From contig CM056552.1 of assembly GCA_029721515.1 (NCBI GenBank), positions 15,664,001 to 15,728,000 of the forward strand: a stretch of 64,000 nucleotides of DNA. Reading direction: 5' to 3'. Each line of letters opens with the position of its first letter. Positions within the stretch are counted from its first letter, which is position 1. Shown piece after piece: positions 49,801-60,060 of this stretch. The notes under the pieces were generated by a model. That model saw nothing but the letters and a program-made list of their open reading frames with translations, made no database searches and was not told the origin of the DNA. This stretch comes from Synanceia verrucosa (taxonomy: Eukaryota; Chordata; Actinopteri; Perciformes; Synanceiidae). A program made the translations under genes and the position numbers.

Positions 49801-50832
49801 AAACTTTGTGCTCATGCCTCATGTCTCATTTTGAATACATCAAATATAACTTGGTTATGATTCCTGGTGTATTCGAGGGGAAAGAAAGAAGCAACACCAT
49901 TATGAAGTGACAGAACAAGCGATGCAGCCATGTAACCTTGTTTGTTACCTTGTGTGTGTTTACACCTCTGTGATGGGAGAGAGAAACAGGAAGTTTACTG
50001 TTTAAGCAAATACATGCAGACACACCTGTGCTGTAAAACAAAAGCAGCAATGTTCTCTGTTCTGGTCTCAGATATAGTAATAGTATATAAGTTTAGGAAC
50101 CAGCAACAATCTGTTTTACTGAGCATCAGACCAAAACGCATGACTGTGTTTTCACAACATCACTTCAGAGACTGTGTCATCACTAGGCTAGAAGTATGAA
50201 GTTAGTTTTTTTTAACCACAAACCACACTGTCCCTCTGTCAGAGGACTTCAGCTGCTGCCCCCTGTCTTTTTCTGTCATATCTTCACTGTTGTCTCTCTT
50301 ATTAAAGCATAAAATGCCCCCAACAAATCTGAATTTGGTGACACCTGCTGGTAGCATTAAATATGAACCACTGATGCACATAATCATTTACAACTTGAGA
50401 GGATGAATGAGGTGACACCAGTTTTGACTGGAAACATTTTCATATAACAAATTAATATCACAACAGTTTTAGTGCCAAGTAGGTTTCCACATACAAGGAA
50501 TTTGCATAAAAACACATAATATAGATAATAATATTAGATAATAAAGATATTTCAAAAATAAAATAGAAACGTGAATTAAAATATATATTTCAGTCAAAGA
50601 AACTGTGCAGTTTTTTGCAGGAATATACTAAGAACTGTAGCCAATGATGTGCAGTATCACAGTATTAATATATAACATTAAGAGTACACACTGAATGAAT
50701 TTCAAATGTTACATAAAACATCTGTTTTTGTTAGCATAGTTGTAAGCACTCAAGTTTCTCACCCCTTGTTTGTAATGTTTTCCAGTGAATGACATCATAA
50801 AAAGAGACATGAAAGGCCACAACGGAGAGTAA
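40871..50832 (+). CDS. nfatc2: Nuclear factor of activated T cells, cytoplasmic 2 (NFATC2/NFAT1), 10 coding exons
   Basis: Transcription factor held in the cytoplasm by phosphorylation and released by calcineurin. Exons: 40871-40997, 41448-42381, 42537-42708, 43188-43390, 44399-44571, 45078-45218, 46595-46650, 46887-47022, 48544-49167, 50786-50832. All introns are GT-AG and frame is kept, giving 870 residues (human about 925). It shows an acidic N-terminus (EELDFSDLF), the calcineurin-docking SPRIEIT at 110-116 and Ser-Pro repeats (DPLASPCVSPSNGG, SSPGASPRNS, QRSRSPSPIP). The Rel-homology domain (about 360-650) has the DNA-contact loop RAHYETEGSRG at 388-398, then FIGTADERILKPHAFYQVHR and NVNFYVINGKKKRSQPQHF-type sequence. 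AIKAEP and VKQEN resemble the human sumoylation sites. The end, LEDVNDIIKRDM, matches the NFATC2-specific LDDVNEIIRKEF. Start: first ATG in frame; a possible acceptor (TTTCCAG) at 40861 leaves open an upstream exon. Paralogue a or b is undecided. Confidence 0.93.
43430..43918 (+). mobile_element. TTAA-type (piggyBac-like) MITE in nfatc2 intron 4
   Basis: It is collinear with the element at 57373. The left end is CTCATTGTGTGCCAGCC, followed by ATTTTGAGTCATCTTTCATG, TCACCACTTTTTGTCCAGAA and CTTTGATCTCTGTGGCGTAT. The right end is CACTCAAAGAG. The flanks read TTAC and GTCA, so the expected TTAA duplication has decayed. Confidence 0.65.
45290..45770. repeat. Foldback (long inverted repeat) in nfatc2 intron 6
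   Basis: Left-arm blocks CCCATATGGAAAAGAAACAG (from about 45400) and TATAAGGATATTGTAT (about 45520-45536) recur inverted on the right at 45678-45752 (ATACAATATCCTTATA and CTGTTTCTTTCCTGTATGGG). The arms are uneven, and the loop contains CTTTACATACAAGTTTCATA-type repeats. Upstream, CAGGGTTGTCAAATATATGG (about 45291) resembles the start of a hAT-type short element. It is probably a decayed non-autonomous transposon. Confidence 0.5.
46483..46545. repeat. Percomorph-type short repeat fragment in nfatc2 intron 6
   Basis: 'CATGAGAGTGCTATCGACCC' TCACCAAGAAGGCCAATAAACATATTCCC matches the 3' part of the family seen at 33355 and 36388. It ends about 50 bp before exon 7. Confidence 0.5.
47045..47864 (+). 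mobile_element. Internally deleted Tc1-like transposon in nfatc2 intron 8
   Basis: The start reads CCTGTTCAATTGCTTGTTAACACAA (47047 on, in blocks). DNA-binding-domain remnants (CTGAGTATTTCAAAAACAGC) follow, then a jump to the catalytic half: 'TCAGATGGTAGGGTCAGAAT', GGCTGGTGGTGGTATAATGG, and CACAGTCACCAGATCTCAATCC, encoding the SPDLNP block. The right end is AGGTGTACCTAATTAAGTG. Part of the N-terminal coding region is missing and several small deletions break the frame, so no transposase is made. Confidence 0.75.
50225..50330. repeat. Short teleost repeat tail in nfatc2 intron 9
   Basis: 'CAGCTGCTGCCCCCTGTCTT' followed by TCTGTCATATCTTCACTGTTGTCTCTCTTATTAAAGCATAAAATGCCCCC (read here in blocks) resembles a common fish retroelement 3' end. 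Confidence 0.4.
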
Positions 50833-51085
50833 AGAGTGAAAACCTGCAGCCGCCCTGATGCCCATCAGATTTAGTGTAATGTATAAAATATGAACTTGTG
50901 ATTGTCCTGGAGGAAGCTTGTTCTTCTTGGAGTTAGAAATGCTGACTTTAGACTGTTTAGCCATAGTAATAAGATAGTAGATCATTTTTATACTGTGTGT
51001 TGTGTCTTCATTTAAACCTGCTAGATATATTTGTAATTGCTCTTTGTAAGCATGTATAAACTATTTTCTATTAAATCTGTTCTGT
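50833..51085 (+). other. nfatc2: nfatc2 3'UTR (minimal form)
   Basis: Sequence after the TAA stop runs to a possible ATTAAA polyA signal at about 51070. Longer transcripts cannot be excluded. Confidence 0.45.
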
Positions 51086-51700
51086 TTAAATGAATCAGTG
51101 TGTCTGCAGCTATTGTGTGTAATGATCAGGAATTGACTGAAGAGTGAATCAAATATTCTCATTTAACACACAAAAAATGATTCTCCCTTTGTCTTTGAAA
51201 TAACTTCTGAAAAATATCTTACTTCTGTACTAGGAGTTAGTCTAGTCCAAACTAATAGATTTCAAATCAATAATATGAAAATATATGAATAATTTACCTA
51301 CTGCTATGTATGGAAATATCCAAATTAAAACCTAATTAGAAAGTACTGACACTGAAGAAACCTCTCTCAGTGATGAACTTTTTAGTTTGTGTGTTTGATT
51401 CTACATACTCCAGCCATGGAAAAAGTTTCAGATCTTTTACTTATGCTGAGAAAATACTGCACTACAATCAAAGTAAATCACAACTGTATCATTGTGTATG
51501 TTGCATCTTACTGCTGTCAGAAAAAAAAAAAATCTAAATCATTTTAGAAATTCATGGCTTTGACCGAGCAAAAAAGGTACGAAAAAAAAAACTGGCTAAA
51601 AAATGACTACAGCTGTCAGACACGTGCAGTGGAGTGCACTAAAAGTACAGTATTTGCCGCTGACTCAGGTCTCCTGTGTGTGTCTCTATATATAACACTA
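51086..51700. other. Intergenic between nfatc2 and manbal
   Basis: AT-rich sequence. No repeat or gene is recognised. Confidence 0.45.
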
Positions 51701-51729
51701 GAGGGCGACATCTTCTAAACTGTCACTGA

Positions 51730-51874
51730 GCAGCCCGGAAGTGAAGCACAGCGTTGTGACGTAATTTCCTTTCAGCGTAAGCGTTAATTTTCTCCCTTTG
51801 TAAGCTAACTTAGCATTTTGGTCTTTCGCAGCTTTAAGTCTACATTTTTATTTTTGCCGACTTTCCCGGCATTG
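51730..51874 (+). other. manbal: Probable manbal promoter and non-coding first exon
   Basis: Around 51735-51790 are CCCGGAAGTG (an ETS-type site) and TGACGTAA (CRE-like), typical of TATA-less housekeeping promoters. A donor ATTG|GTAAGC at 51875 would join to the acceptor TTTTCACAG before 52274, placing the start codon in exon 2. Confidence 0.5.
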
Positions 51875-52321
51875 GTAAGCTTCTCTTTCCACACACTGAA
51901 TATAACTTATTGTTTTCACCTGTAGCGTTAGCATTTAGCTCCTCCTGTAGCCACACTGCAGTGCTACGCTGTAAGGTGCCCGTAGCTGCGTTGTAAAAAT
52001 GTCGTAGCTGAGTTTATCCACAATAAAGATGTACAGTAATTATTTCATTTATTATGACTGTGTAAGAGCAGAAACATCATTTGGTTAATGTTTACTGTTA
52101 ATAGTGTGGGTAGGAGCTACATGACCTTTTTCTGAAATATTTACATACATGATCAAAACTAAGAAGAGCAAAATGATCATTATTGGTCAATATATTCATT
52201 GTAGCCAGTGGAGAAATAGAAAGCCTCCTTTTGAATTATAAAAATAAAATTAATAATCGAGATGTTTTCACAGATAGGTGCACAGAAGAATAACAGACCA
52301 AACAGCCCACCCAGCAGCATC

Positions 52322-54344
52322 ATGTCTGCAGAGCTGGACCTGTCCACTCCTGAGGTTCCTGAACCCACCTTTCTAGAAAGTCTACTGCGTTATGGGCTGT
52401 TCCTGGGTGCCATCTTCCAGCTCATCTGCATTCTGGCAATTATCATCCCTACATCCAAGGGACATGAACTGGTGAGTAGACCACAAAAGAAGCAGAGGAG
52501 CAGGTCTTGTGTTGAAGTCTGTCTCCATCCCCCCTGAAACAGTGTTTCCTGTGCCATTGTGTGGTTAGAGATTGACCAGTTAGGGATGCATTTTGGATTC
52601 AGTGCAACATAAATTCTACAGATTTTAATCCACTTTGTTGTTCGAAACCACATTGTCAAACAAGTCTGAAACAGGGTTAGTTTCAGACATTCGCTCAAAT
52701 GAATGGTATGATTGTACTGAAGCAACTTTCCCCACATAGATTTCAGAGTCTTTCCTAGCCTTTTTTGTGAGGGGGTTTTCTGAGTATGACAATATTAGTT
52801 TGAGTTGAGTGTCATTAAAACTCCAAAGAAACATTTTGGTGTGCAGATACATGTAATTTTTCACAACAAATGACAAAGAATATACAATTACACAGGTGTT
52901 TTTATAAAATTCTTGAAAAGTAAGAATTTAATTTGTCAAATTTCAGGCAGAGCAGTCTTGTGTCTTGCCTCACTGGCTCAATATTGGCTTTTTTGTATCA
53001 CTACAATTAGTAGTGAAAGTGAAACGTGTCTGGCTCAAGAAGAGGCAACAGTACTTAGTTAACAGCCAGTGCAAATGATTGTGTGTGACTGTGAAAGATT
53101 GAATGTTCTTTTATGTACTGACTCTGTGCTACAGAATGATGCACCACAATGCTGTATAAGGAGGCTACATCTGATATCACAAAAACACAATCAGAAATAT
53201 TTGCAGTGTGGCACAGCTGCTGATAGTATATACTAACATGTTTATTTTTCCATCTGTAGGTTCTGGAGTAACACTGTTCTGTAAAAGAAATAGGTTAGGT
53301 GACTTTATTTGTGCCCGTAGGTAGATTTGTTTCGCAGTGGATGACATCTGCATTAACAATAAACTAAACAACAGAGCAACAACAAAGAAAAACAGACAAA
53401 CCACAGCATGTCAGAGTACTCGAATGCTGCCTGGTACCAGAACCAGGCCATGGCCCAATAAAAGAGAAAAAAGCCACATGAGTAATTAAAAACCATTAAA
53501 GCATCATGGAAAGGGACAATAAGGCAACAGAGTAAAACTACCATCAATAAATAAATACATTTTCATAACATTGTCATTGAATCTTAAATACACTGAGATC
53601 AGTGAGAAAGATCTTTGCTACAGATTGAGCCATCTGGGGCTTCTGCTGCAGTCTTCACACTAACAGCTGCCAGGAGAGATTATTTATAGACAAGAGCAAT
53701 TAAATCCATTGTCTAATAATTCTATTTTCAGACTTCATCATCAGATGCACTGATTACTCTCCACAGTATATTGTCATGTCTTTTACAGCAGCCTGCTGTC
53801 GCTCTTGGATTACCACACAAAGACAGAAATGTGCTGACAGAGAGGAAAAGTGACATCTGATTTTTGATTGTTTGATGTGTGTCTTTGTGTTATAATAACT
53901 CAGAGTATTTCATTCAACTGTCCATTTAATTAAGAACACAATCTGGGCATTCTAGCGCAATAAAAAGGCATTACCAAAATCACCTTTAATTTCACTGGTT
54001 AATATTATTATTATAATAATCCCCCACGCACAGTATGTTGTACAATAAACTGTCAAGACAACGTTAACGTTACTTAGAACATAACATGTAAGACAGCAAA
54101 AGCATCACCCAAATACATCTTCTAAACAGTTCTTGCTTAGCAGTCATGTGTTTTTTACACCATGTTTGATATGTCTCAGAGGGTTTCTTTTGAGATTACA
54201 GGGTGGTTGATGCTTCCTGTGTTTGCTCTACAGGAGGAGACTGAGTCCACTGATGGCAAGTCCACTGAACAGATGAAGAAACCTAAAGGACCGGCACCAC
54301 AGATTAGACAGAAACCAAAGAAAGAGAGCAAAAAGAAGCGATAG
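52322..54344 (+). CDS. manbal: MANBAL family small membrane protein, 2 coding exons
   Basis: Exons 52322-52471 and 54234-54344 join in phase 0 (GAACTG|GTGAGT ... CTCTACAG|GAGGAG), giving 86 residues. The sequence is close to human MANBAL as I remember it: N-terminal SAELDLSTPEVPEPTFLE, one hydrophobic segment at about residues 24-44 (GLFLGAIFQLICILAIIIP), an acidic linker and a strongly basic tail (RQKPKKESKKKR). The layout is that of a small single-pass membrane protein with a cytosolic basic end. Its function is not established. The ATG at 52322 opens the conserved N-terminus. A non-AUG or earlier frame at 52262 belongs to the 5'UTR and intron. AATAAA at 54625-54630 is the probable polyA signal. 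Confidence 0.93.
52472..54233. other. manbal intron
   Basis: 1.76 kb of AT-rich sequence. 53290-53400 is a possible short dispersed repeat (GACTTTATTTGTGCCCGTAG...). No exon is recognised. Confidence 0.5.
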
Positions 54345-54999
54345 TGTGTGTTTGTGTGTTACCTGTTTGCTTGAATGCATGTGTGTGGTGTTAGTGAGCC
54401 ACCATTGTCAGTTACTAATACAATTATCACTACAGATATATGAAACACTAATGTCATATTGTGTCAGAATGACAGGCAACCATGTAGCCTTCACATTTAA
54501 CTCAGTATTACAAAGAACAAATTGTCATGTTGTTTGCAGATATACATACTTTATTGGGTTTTTCTTTTGCATTTATTTTCTATTTAAATATCATTGAGTC
54601 ATATTTGATTTTAACATAGCTACAAATAAATGCATTGTGTAGTCGCTCATCTCAGCTCTCTCTATCCATTGCTATATTTATGTTTGGTTAGAATGAGTCA
54701 GGATGAGATCATGCCCTGTCTTTTTATACAGAATACACCATGTCTGCCTGATGAAGCTACAGATTTGTAGCATCAGCGTAGCCTGTTTTACCTTAGAGGG
54801 ATAGGGTTGTTAGGATTACCTAACCCTAACCAATTTAGACCTCAAAAAGAAGAAATGCAACTCGAAATTTCTGCTGGTTATTTAAATTAACATTTAATCT
54901 CATGTAAACGCAATGTAGACGTAATCTTGTCCTTTTAGTTCTGTATTATCTGAAGTTTCCATAGAAAAGTAGTTCCGGTTGACCGTTGGAACGTCCCTA

Positions 55000-55674
55000 A
55001 TTACAGAACACCTGCGAGGCCGAACAACAGTTAACTTTCAGTATTAATGCACCGACCGTTGCTAACAGTGAGGCGTGCGTCGCTAAGCAACAATCCCTGG
55101 TAGACAGCAGCGAGGTTTTTAGAAAAACTAACGGGAGCGTCGTGCCCGCCCCGCCTGCCAACGCCTCGGTGAATTCAACTGTCAGGGCGTCGAGTTACGC
55201 AACACGACGTGAATCCTCTCCAGTCCGCCATCGCTGCGTAAACAGCGTAAAATCCAGGCTCATCAAATCTGCGCACTGGTGTTTCGTCAGTGATGCACTA
55301 ACTCGTGCCTTCCCCTCCGTACGAGGCATGTCTCCTCCGCACCACTCCTCTCCTGCTTCCTCCTCGCATGACTTCGCGTCTCTGTCGGCTCTTCCCAGCT
55401 GAACGGTCCACCTCGCCGTGTCGAGTCGTGGTGTTTGTTCGGCCCACCGCAGCCGACCGGCAGCTGTGCCGTCTGGAGGCAGTCCCCGTCATGACCTCCC
55501 CTTCCTGCTATTCTGCCGATATCCACTAAATGGGATTCGTGGCTGGCCCGAGGTTTCCACAGCAACTGGCCGTCCGCTTCCATTATTTTTCTAATGAGGA
55601 CAGCCTTCAGGATTTAACACGGTTCCTCGCTGCGCGTCTCTAATTTTTGGGCTGAATCTCAAGACGCGTCGAAG
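55000..55674 (+). promoter_or_regulatory. CpG-rich promoter and probable non-coding first exon (candidate src)
   Basis: CpG dinucleotides become abrupt and frequent from about 55010 to 55680, in contrast to the flanks. The stretch ends in a good donor, GTCGAAG|GTGAGA at 55675. Open frames crossing it (for example 55142-55402) start in no conserved context and match no family, so a 5'UTR exon is likelier. MANBAL is followed by SRC in human, on the same strand as I recall, which makes the src first exon the best guess. No src coding sequence is in the window. Confidence 0.4.
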
Positions 55675-57372
55675 GTGAGATAATTCGAGCTTTGTGGTGT
55701 TTCAATGCGATTTATTTCGCAATTACATCCAGGTTTTTGTCAGGTTTTGTTGCTGCTTACGTACACACACTGTGTGTTAAGCACATCGTCTGATTCCTGT
55801 CTTGTGTCTCATTGTTGCACAGGCCGTTCACTCACATTTGGCCACTCAAGCTGTGCCAGGACTCCGCTGTTGACGGTTTACTACACTACCGCCCAGACAC
55901 AACAACAAGCATCGTGTGTGCAAATGACATATTTCTGACTTTCATACGACCGAAAAGCTTTAATGGAAGACAGTAATTCGACTGCGCACAGAAATTAAGA
56001 GTCAACAGTCTGTCGAAATTCAAAATGGAGCTGTAACAGCACCTGTTTTGATTCATCAGGCCGCATATGCGCTGTGCGTGAGCCCGGAGCCCACCACAGC
56101 AGCGTTTTATCCTCCTTCCCATTCACAAATCCCTGTATCTAGATCAGATTGGCAAACATGGACTGTGGATGGTTTATGTTATATCTCTTTATTTATTTTA
56201 AATTCCCTCCTGCAGCAAAGACTTTATCATATTGGCAGCTGTTTCTCCTGTAGGCAGCTACTACCCCACCCCTCGTTTCTTTGAAAGCAGCTTTGGTGAC
56301 AACTGGTGTTATAATCCTGTGGAAATAGAGTTTTAATTATGCACCTAATGTATTTACATGCGTTTTTGGACAAGTTCCACTTTATATCCATGAGCTTGTG
56401 GATTGAGGTTTGCTAAAATGAGACTCATTGATGATGGGAAAGCTTAACATTTTGATTTTAACCCTGGACAACCTTTGGAGATGCTACAATATGTTAACCT
56501 CATCTGAGAAATAACACCAGAATAGTCACTGGATTTCTTGAAATATTGCTTTACAATGCTCCCTTTCACATAGCAGTAAGAGATGAATGTTGGTTTTGAC
56601 TTGTTGGGCTGTGTTTTCTCCAGTTTGGTCATCAGCCATTGAAAAATATACCCAAAGAGGCTAATCCTCATTGTCTGTTACCTTGTTTGGTCATCAATAG
56701 AAAATTGTATTTTGAATTATTGTGACAAAGGAAAAAGAAAAGTATTTTCTAGTTAATTTTTTGAGAACCAGAATTCTTTGCTGTTTTTGCTGAAAACGTC
56801 TGGTGCAATTATTAAAATTGTTGCTATTTGTCTGTTTTGTATTTTCCTTTAAAAGGGCACAAAATAATATTGCCCAGAGTTGATTTTAATAGCCTGTAGT
56901 CAATACATTTATATGAGATTACACAGAGTCATTAATTTTGTAATTATTATTATAATTTGCTGTAGCATCTCTACAATGAGACAGTCCTCTCTCCTTTTCC
57001 TTACTTTACACAGTAGAGTCAGGCAAATACTCCTTACAGCCTGGATCTCTTGCAAACACAGCCTCCAGCTGAAGATGGACAGGAAAACGGAAGTGTTTTT
57101 TTTTTTTTTTTTTTTTATCAGCTGAGTGCCACAATCCTCCTCGGCTCCTCCTCTTTCTCTCCTTCTTTTCGCCTCTCCTCTGTGTGTTTGTCACTGAGGA
57201 CGAGGCTAAGTAGGATGGGACAGCTAGACACAAGCTGAGGCTGTGCAAAGTGCGCAAGGTCAGCAAAAGATTTGGGGGACGATAACAGAGAATATCTGAT
57301 CAAGGCATTAATCCAAACTGGCATGGCTTGATGGTAAAGTGACTGCATGCGCTGGCTTTTCTTTAGTTAGCC
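55675..57372. other. Presumed first intron of the downstream gene
   Basis: No coding exon is recognised. A poly-T run of about 23 lies at 57095-57117, followed by a CT-rich stretch. Confidence 0.4.
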
Positions 57373-57839
57373 TTAACTCATTGAGTGCCAGCCATTTTAT
57401 AAAACTGGAAGTGCCTTGTGCCAGCATTTTTGGCCATTTTGAGTCATCTTTCATGACGCACAGAATATTATATTTATGATTTTATATTATGTTGTGTTAT
57501 AATGTAAACACAGAATAGCTCAAATGAAAGAAGAGACTCGCTATTTCATCATGAAAAAAAAAACATTTGTTTTCGCCATGTTCCAGTCTTGTTTTGTCAG
57601 AGGTAGAGTAGAGGCCAGTTTCACCGAAATCACCACTTTTTGTCCAGATTGTGTTTGTTTTGCTCTCTAAACGCGATCGTGTCCACTTCCTGCTTTGATC
57701 TCTGTGGCGTATACCATCTTTTTGTGTCCCGACTACAAATCCCAGAAGCACCAAAATTACTCACAGGCTGTGTGAGCACACCCTCTTGTGCTTGCTGCTG
57801 AAAAACCACTAAATGCATCAATAACACTGAAAGAGTTAA
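57373..57839 (+). mobile_element. Complete TTAA-type (piggyBac-like) MITE
   Basis: It is bounded by TTAA at 57373-57376 and 57836-57839. The ends CTCATTGAGTGCC and, inverted, CTCTTTCAGTGTT match at 9 of the first 11 positions. TTAA target sites with CTC/CCCTTTGAGTG-like ends are typical of piggyBac-related elements. There is no open frame of substance, so it is non-autonomous. Related copies lie at 28571 (inverted, truncated) and 43430. Confidence 0.7.
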
Positions 57840-59005
57840 ATCAATTTCTCTCTCTCTGTATTATGTATGTGGATTGTACTGTGTCATGTTATCATCCAGC
57901 CAAATAGGAGCAGGACGGGACAGTTGATGTTAATGTGCACATTTCCACTTGTTTTGATCTTTGAGGAACCTTCATTGCCCCCCCCAAAATTCTTCCTCAG
58001 GGTAAATGGTAATTTTCCCACTCGGCTGATTCATTGGCTCAAGCTCCTTCACTCTCTGCAGCACGGTGGCAACTGTTACCGTCTGTTGTGACTCAGTGAG
58101 GTTTGTCATGGCCAAATGTGCTTATGAAACATGCAGCTCGCATGCTTGGCTTCAGATGGAGGATTACAAATGCTGATAAGGCAGAAGGGATGTGAGAAAG
58201 ACTTACATTTGACTTTGCACAAACGGTTTAAGTTGTATTTAAATGCAGCAACGTTATCTATTGCAAGTGTGCAACTTAAGCATCAGGGCCAATTTATTAT
58301 TCAGTTTTTACGATACAATGCAAATAAAAACCACAAGCTTAGGTATTTTCAAGACTTGAGGATTGAAATGAAGGCATTATGACACAGAGGACAAGCATTT
58401 AAACTGTAACTCTTTCTTTCTTTCTTAAGGCTGTCATGTTAACTCTAACCTTGGGTCACTCTGTCCACACCAGCCATGAGGAGATTCCTTCATGACTCCA
58501 CTGTCAGAGACAAAATCCACTTCTTTCTGAAGTTCACCTGAAGACAATATACTATTATATACTATAATATTTCTCCAAAGTAATTTTTCTACCAAATTCC
58601 CTCATTGTATCATGAACAAAGGTGAGCTATGGTGGATGGGCCGATTGGAAAAAGAGGGACTATGATAGAGCTGCAACTATTAATGGTTTTCATTGAAATT
58701 TCATTCAATCTGTTGGTTATTTTCCTCAGTTAATTGTTTTTTTTGTTTGATGTATGGAATGTTAACCCAGAACTCGAATACATTTAATCTGGCTCACATT
58801 TAAGAATCTGGAATCAGATAATTTTTACTTTTTTTCTGAAAAAAAATACTCAAGCCAATTAATAGATATATTAATTTAATAGTTGGCAGCTGATTAATTG
58901 TCTCAGGTCTTCATCCAGTGATGACTTGAACTGAATGCTATAATATTCTCACTGCAGATATTTTGTCTTGCTGATGTTTACCAGGTAAATGTTTATCATG
59001 GTCTG
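57840..59005. other. Non-coding, no feature recognised
   Basis: AT-rich sequence. Nothing is supported on either strand. Confidence 0.45.
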
Positions 59006-59192
59006 CCATGGGACTGCTGTGGGTTAAGAGGTAGAGCACTCCTGAGAAGGTCGGTGGTTTGATCCCCACCAGTCTACATCTCCGCCCTTGTCTGCTCCTG
59101 GTGTGTGTATTAATGTGTGGGTGAATGCTGGCCACACTGAGTGGTTGATAAGACTATGAAAGTGCTGTATAAATGCAGTCCATTTACCATGT
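59006..59192 (+). repeat. tRNA-derived SINE (second family)
   Basis: GGTTAAGAGGTAGAGCACTC (A-box form) and GGTGGTTTGATCCCCACC (B-box form) give a tRNA-like head. The 3' end is AAAGTGCTGTATAAATGCAG followed by TCCATTTACCAT, a tail I recognise from widespread percomorph SINEs. It differs from the SINE family at 39188. Confidence 0.7.
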
Positions 59193-59261
59193 AGCTAAGT
59201 GTGTTATATTAGTCTGCTAATATTTAATACTTTGTTAACAGCAAAAGTAAATGTTGATGAT

Positions 59262-59800
59262 GATAAATCCATTAAAGGAATAGTAGGCGATGATTTTTAG
59301 AGGCACATTTTGTTATGTTGGATAAGATGGTCCTTCCACCCTGATAGTCATCAGTTTAATATGTATTCAGAAAGAGAAGTGAATAGAATCCGAGATCTGT
59401 GGCAGCCACAGGACTATAAAAATTTGACCAATTAATAGCGTCGGTCCGAGTATGAAGTACGAATCAGATGCGTTCTCGTCTCGTCCTGCGCTCGCCCCCC
59501 GTGCCCCCACTCTACCCTCCACTCCGCACGGGCACACGCATCGCTTCGCCGTGGCCGCAGATATCAAGCACGCTCTTCTCTCGAAATACTTCGGTAGCTG
59601 GAGAATACCAGACCAGTTTACAATGGCAGAGAAAAAGCAGCCTAAAATACAGAGTCCAGTGTTACCCGTGGCGGCTCGGCCGGCTGCACAGCCAAAGAAG
59701 AGAAAGACGGAGGGAGAAAAGACTGCATTGGTCGTAGCGCTGACTGGAGGAGGAGGAGCTTAGAGGGGGATTCGTAGCAGTGCATCAAATCTGGCTAGCT
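59262..59800 (+). repeat. Repeat related to the element at 6353
   Basis: 'AAGATGGTCCTTCCACCCTG', 'GGCAGCCACAGGACTATAAA' and AATCAGATGCGTTCTCGTCTCGTCC parallel 6400-6530 in order. The copy here continues into a GC-rich part with a small lysine-rich frame (MAEKKQPKIQSPVLPVAARP, 59623). The element type is unknown. Confidence 0.45.
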
Positions 59801-59829
59801 CTTCAACATCTCCGACTCCACCTTTAATT

Positions 59830-60060
59830 CTGCAGTTTGGTGATGAACCAAAGTATTGGACAAATTTAAGCTTTTGACCTGATAATGGCACAAGATAAAA
59901 GTCAGGGGATCACTAAAGTTATTACAACCGAACATGAATCTCTGTGCCGAATTTTATGCCAATTCATTCAATTTCAGTCTAAGCCTAAAACTGTTATGAT
60001 TGCCAGCAAGAGTCACCATCTGGGAACCATGAATATCATAGCAATCCATCCAGTATGAGT
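59830..60060. repeat. Common teleost dispersed repeat (AATCCATCC family)
   Basis: 'GATAAAAGTCAGGGGATCAC' TAAAGTTATTACA and GGGAACCATGAATATCATAGCAATCCATCCA (in blocks) match the family noted at 19380. Confidence 0.5.

Noticed and set aside
55142..55402. 86-codon open frame in the CpG-rich stretch upstream of the presumed intron
   Set aside because: Composition explains it. It has no family similarity and three overlapping frames are equally open, so it is treated as 5'UTR.
59006..59085. Possible tRNA gene (GGTAGAGCACTC ... GGTTTGATCCCCACC)
   Set aside because: There is no closed cloverleaf. It continues into a SINE body and tail.
59452..59763. 103-codon frame with a lysine-rich end
   Set aside because: It lies in a repeat also present near 6353. 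Probably repeat-derived, not a host gene.
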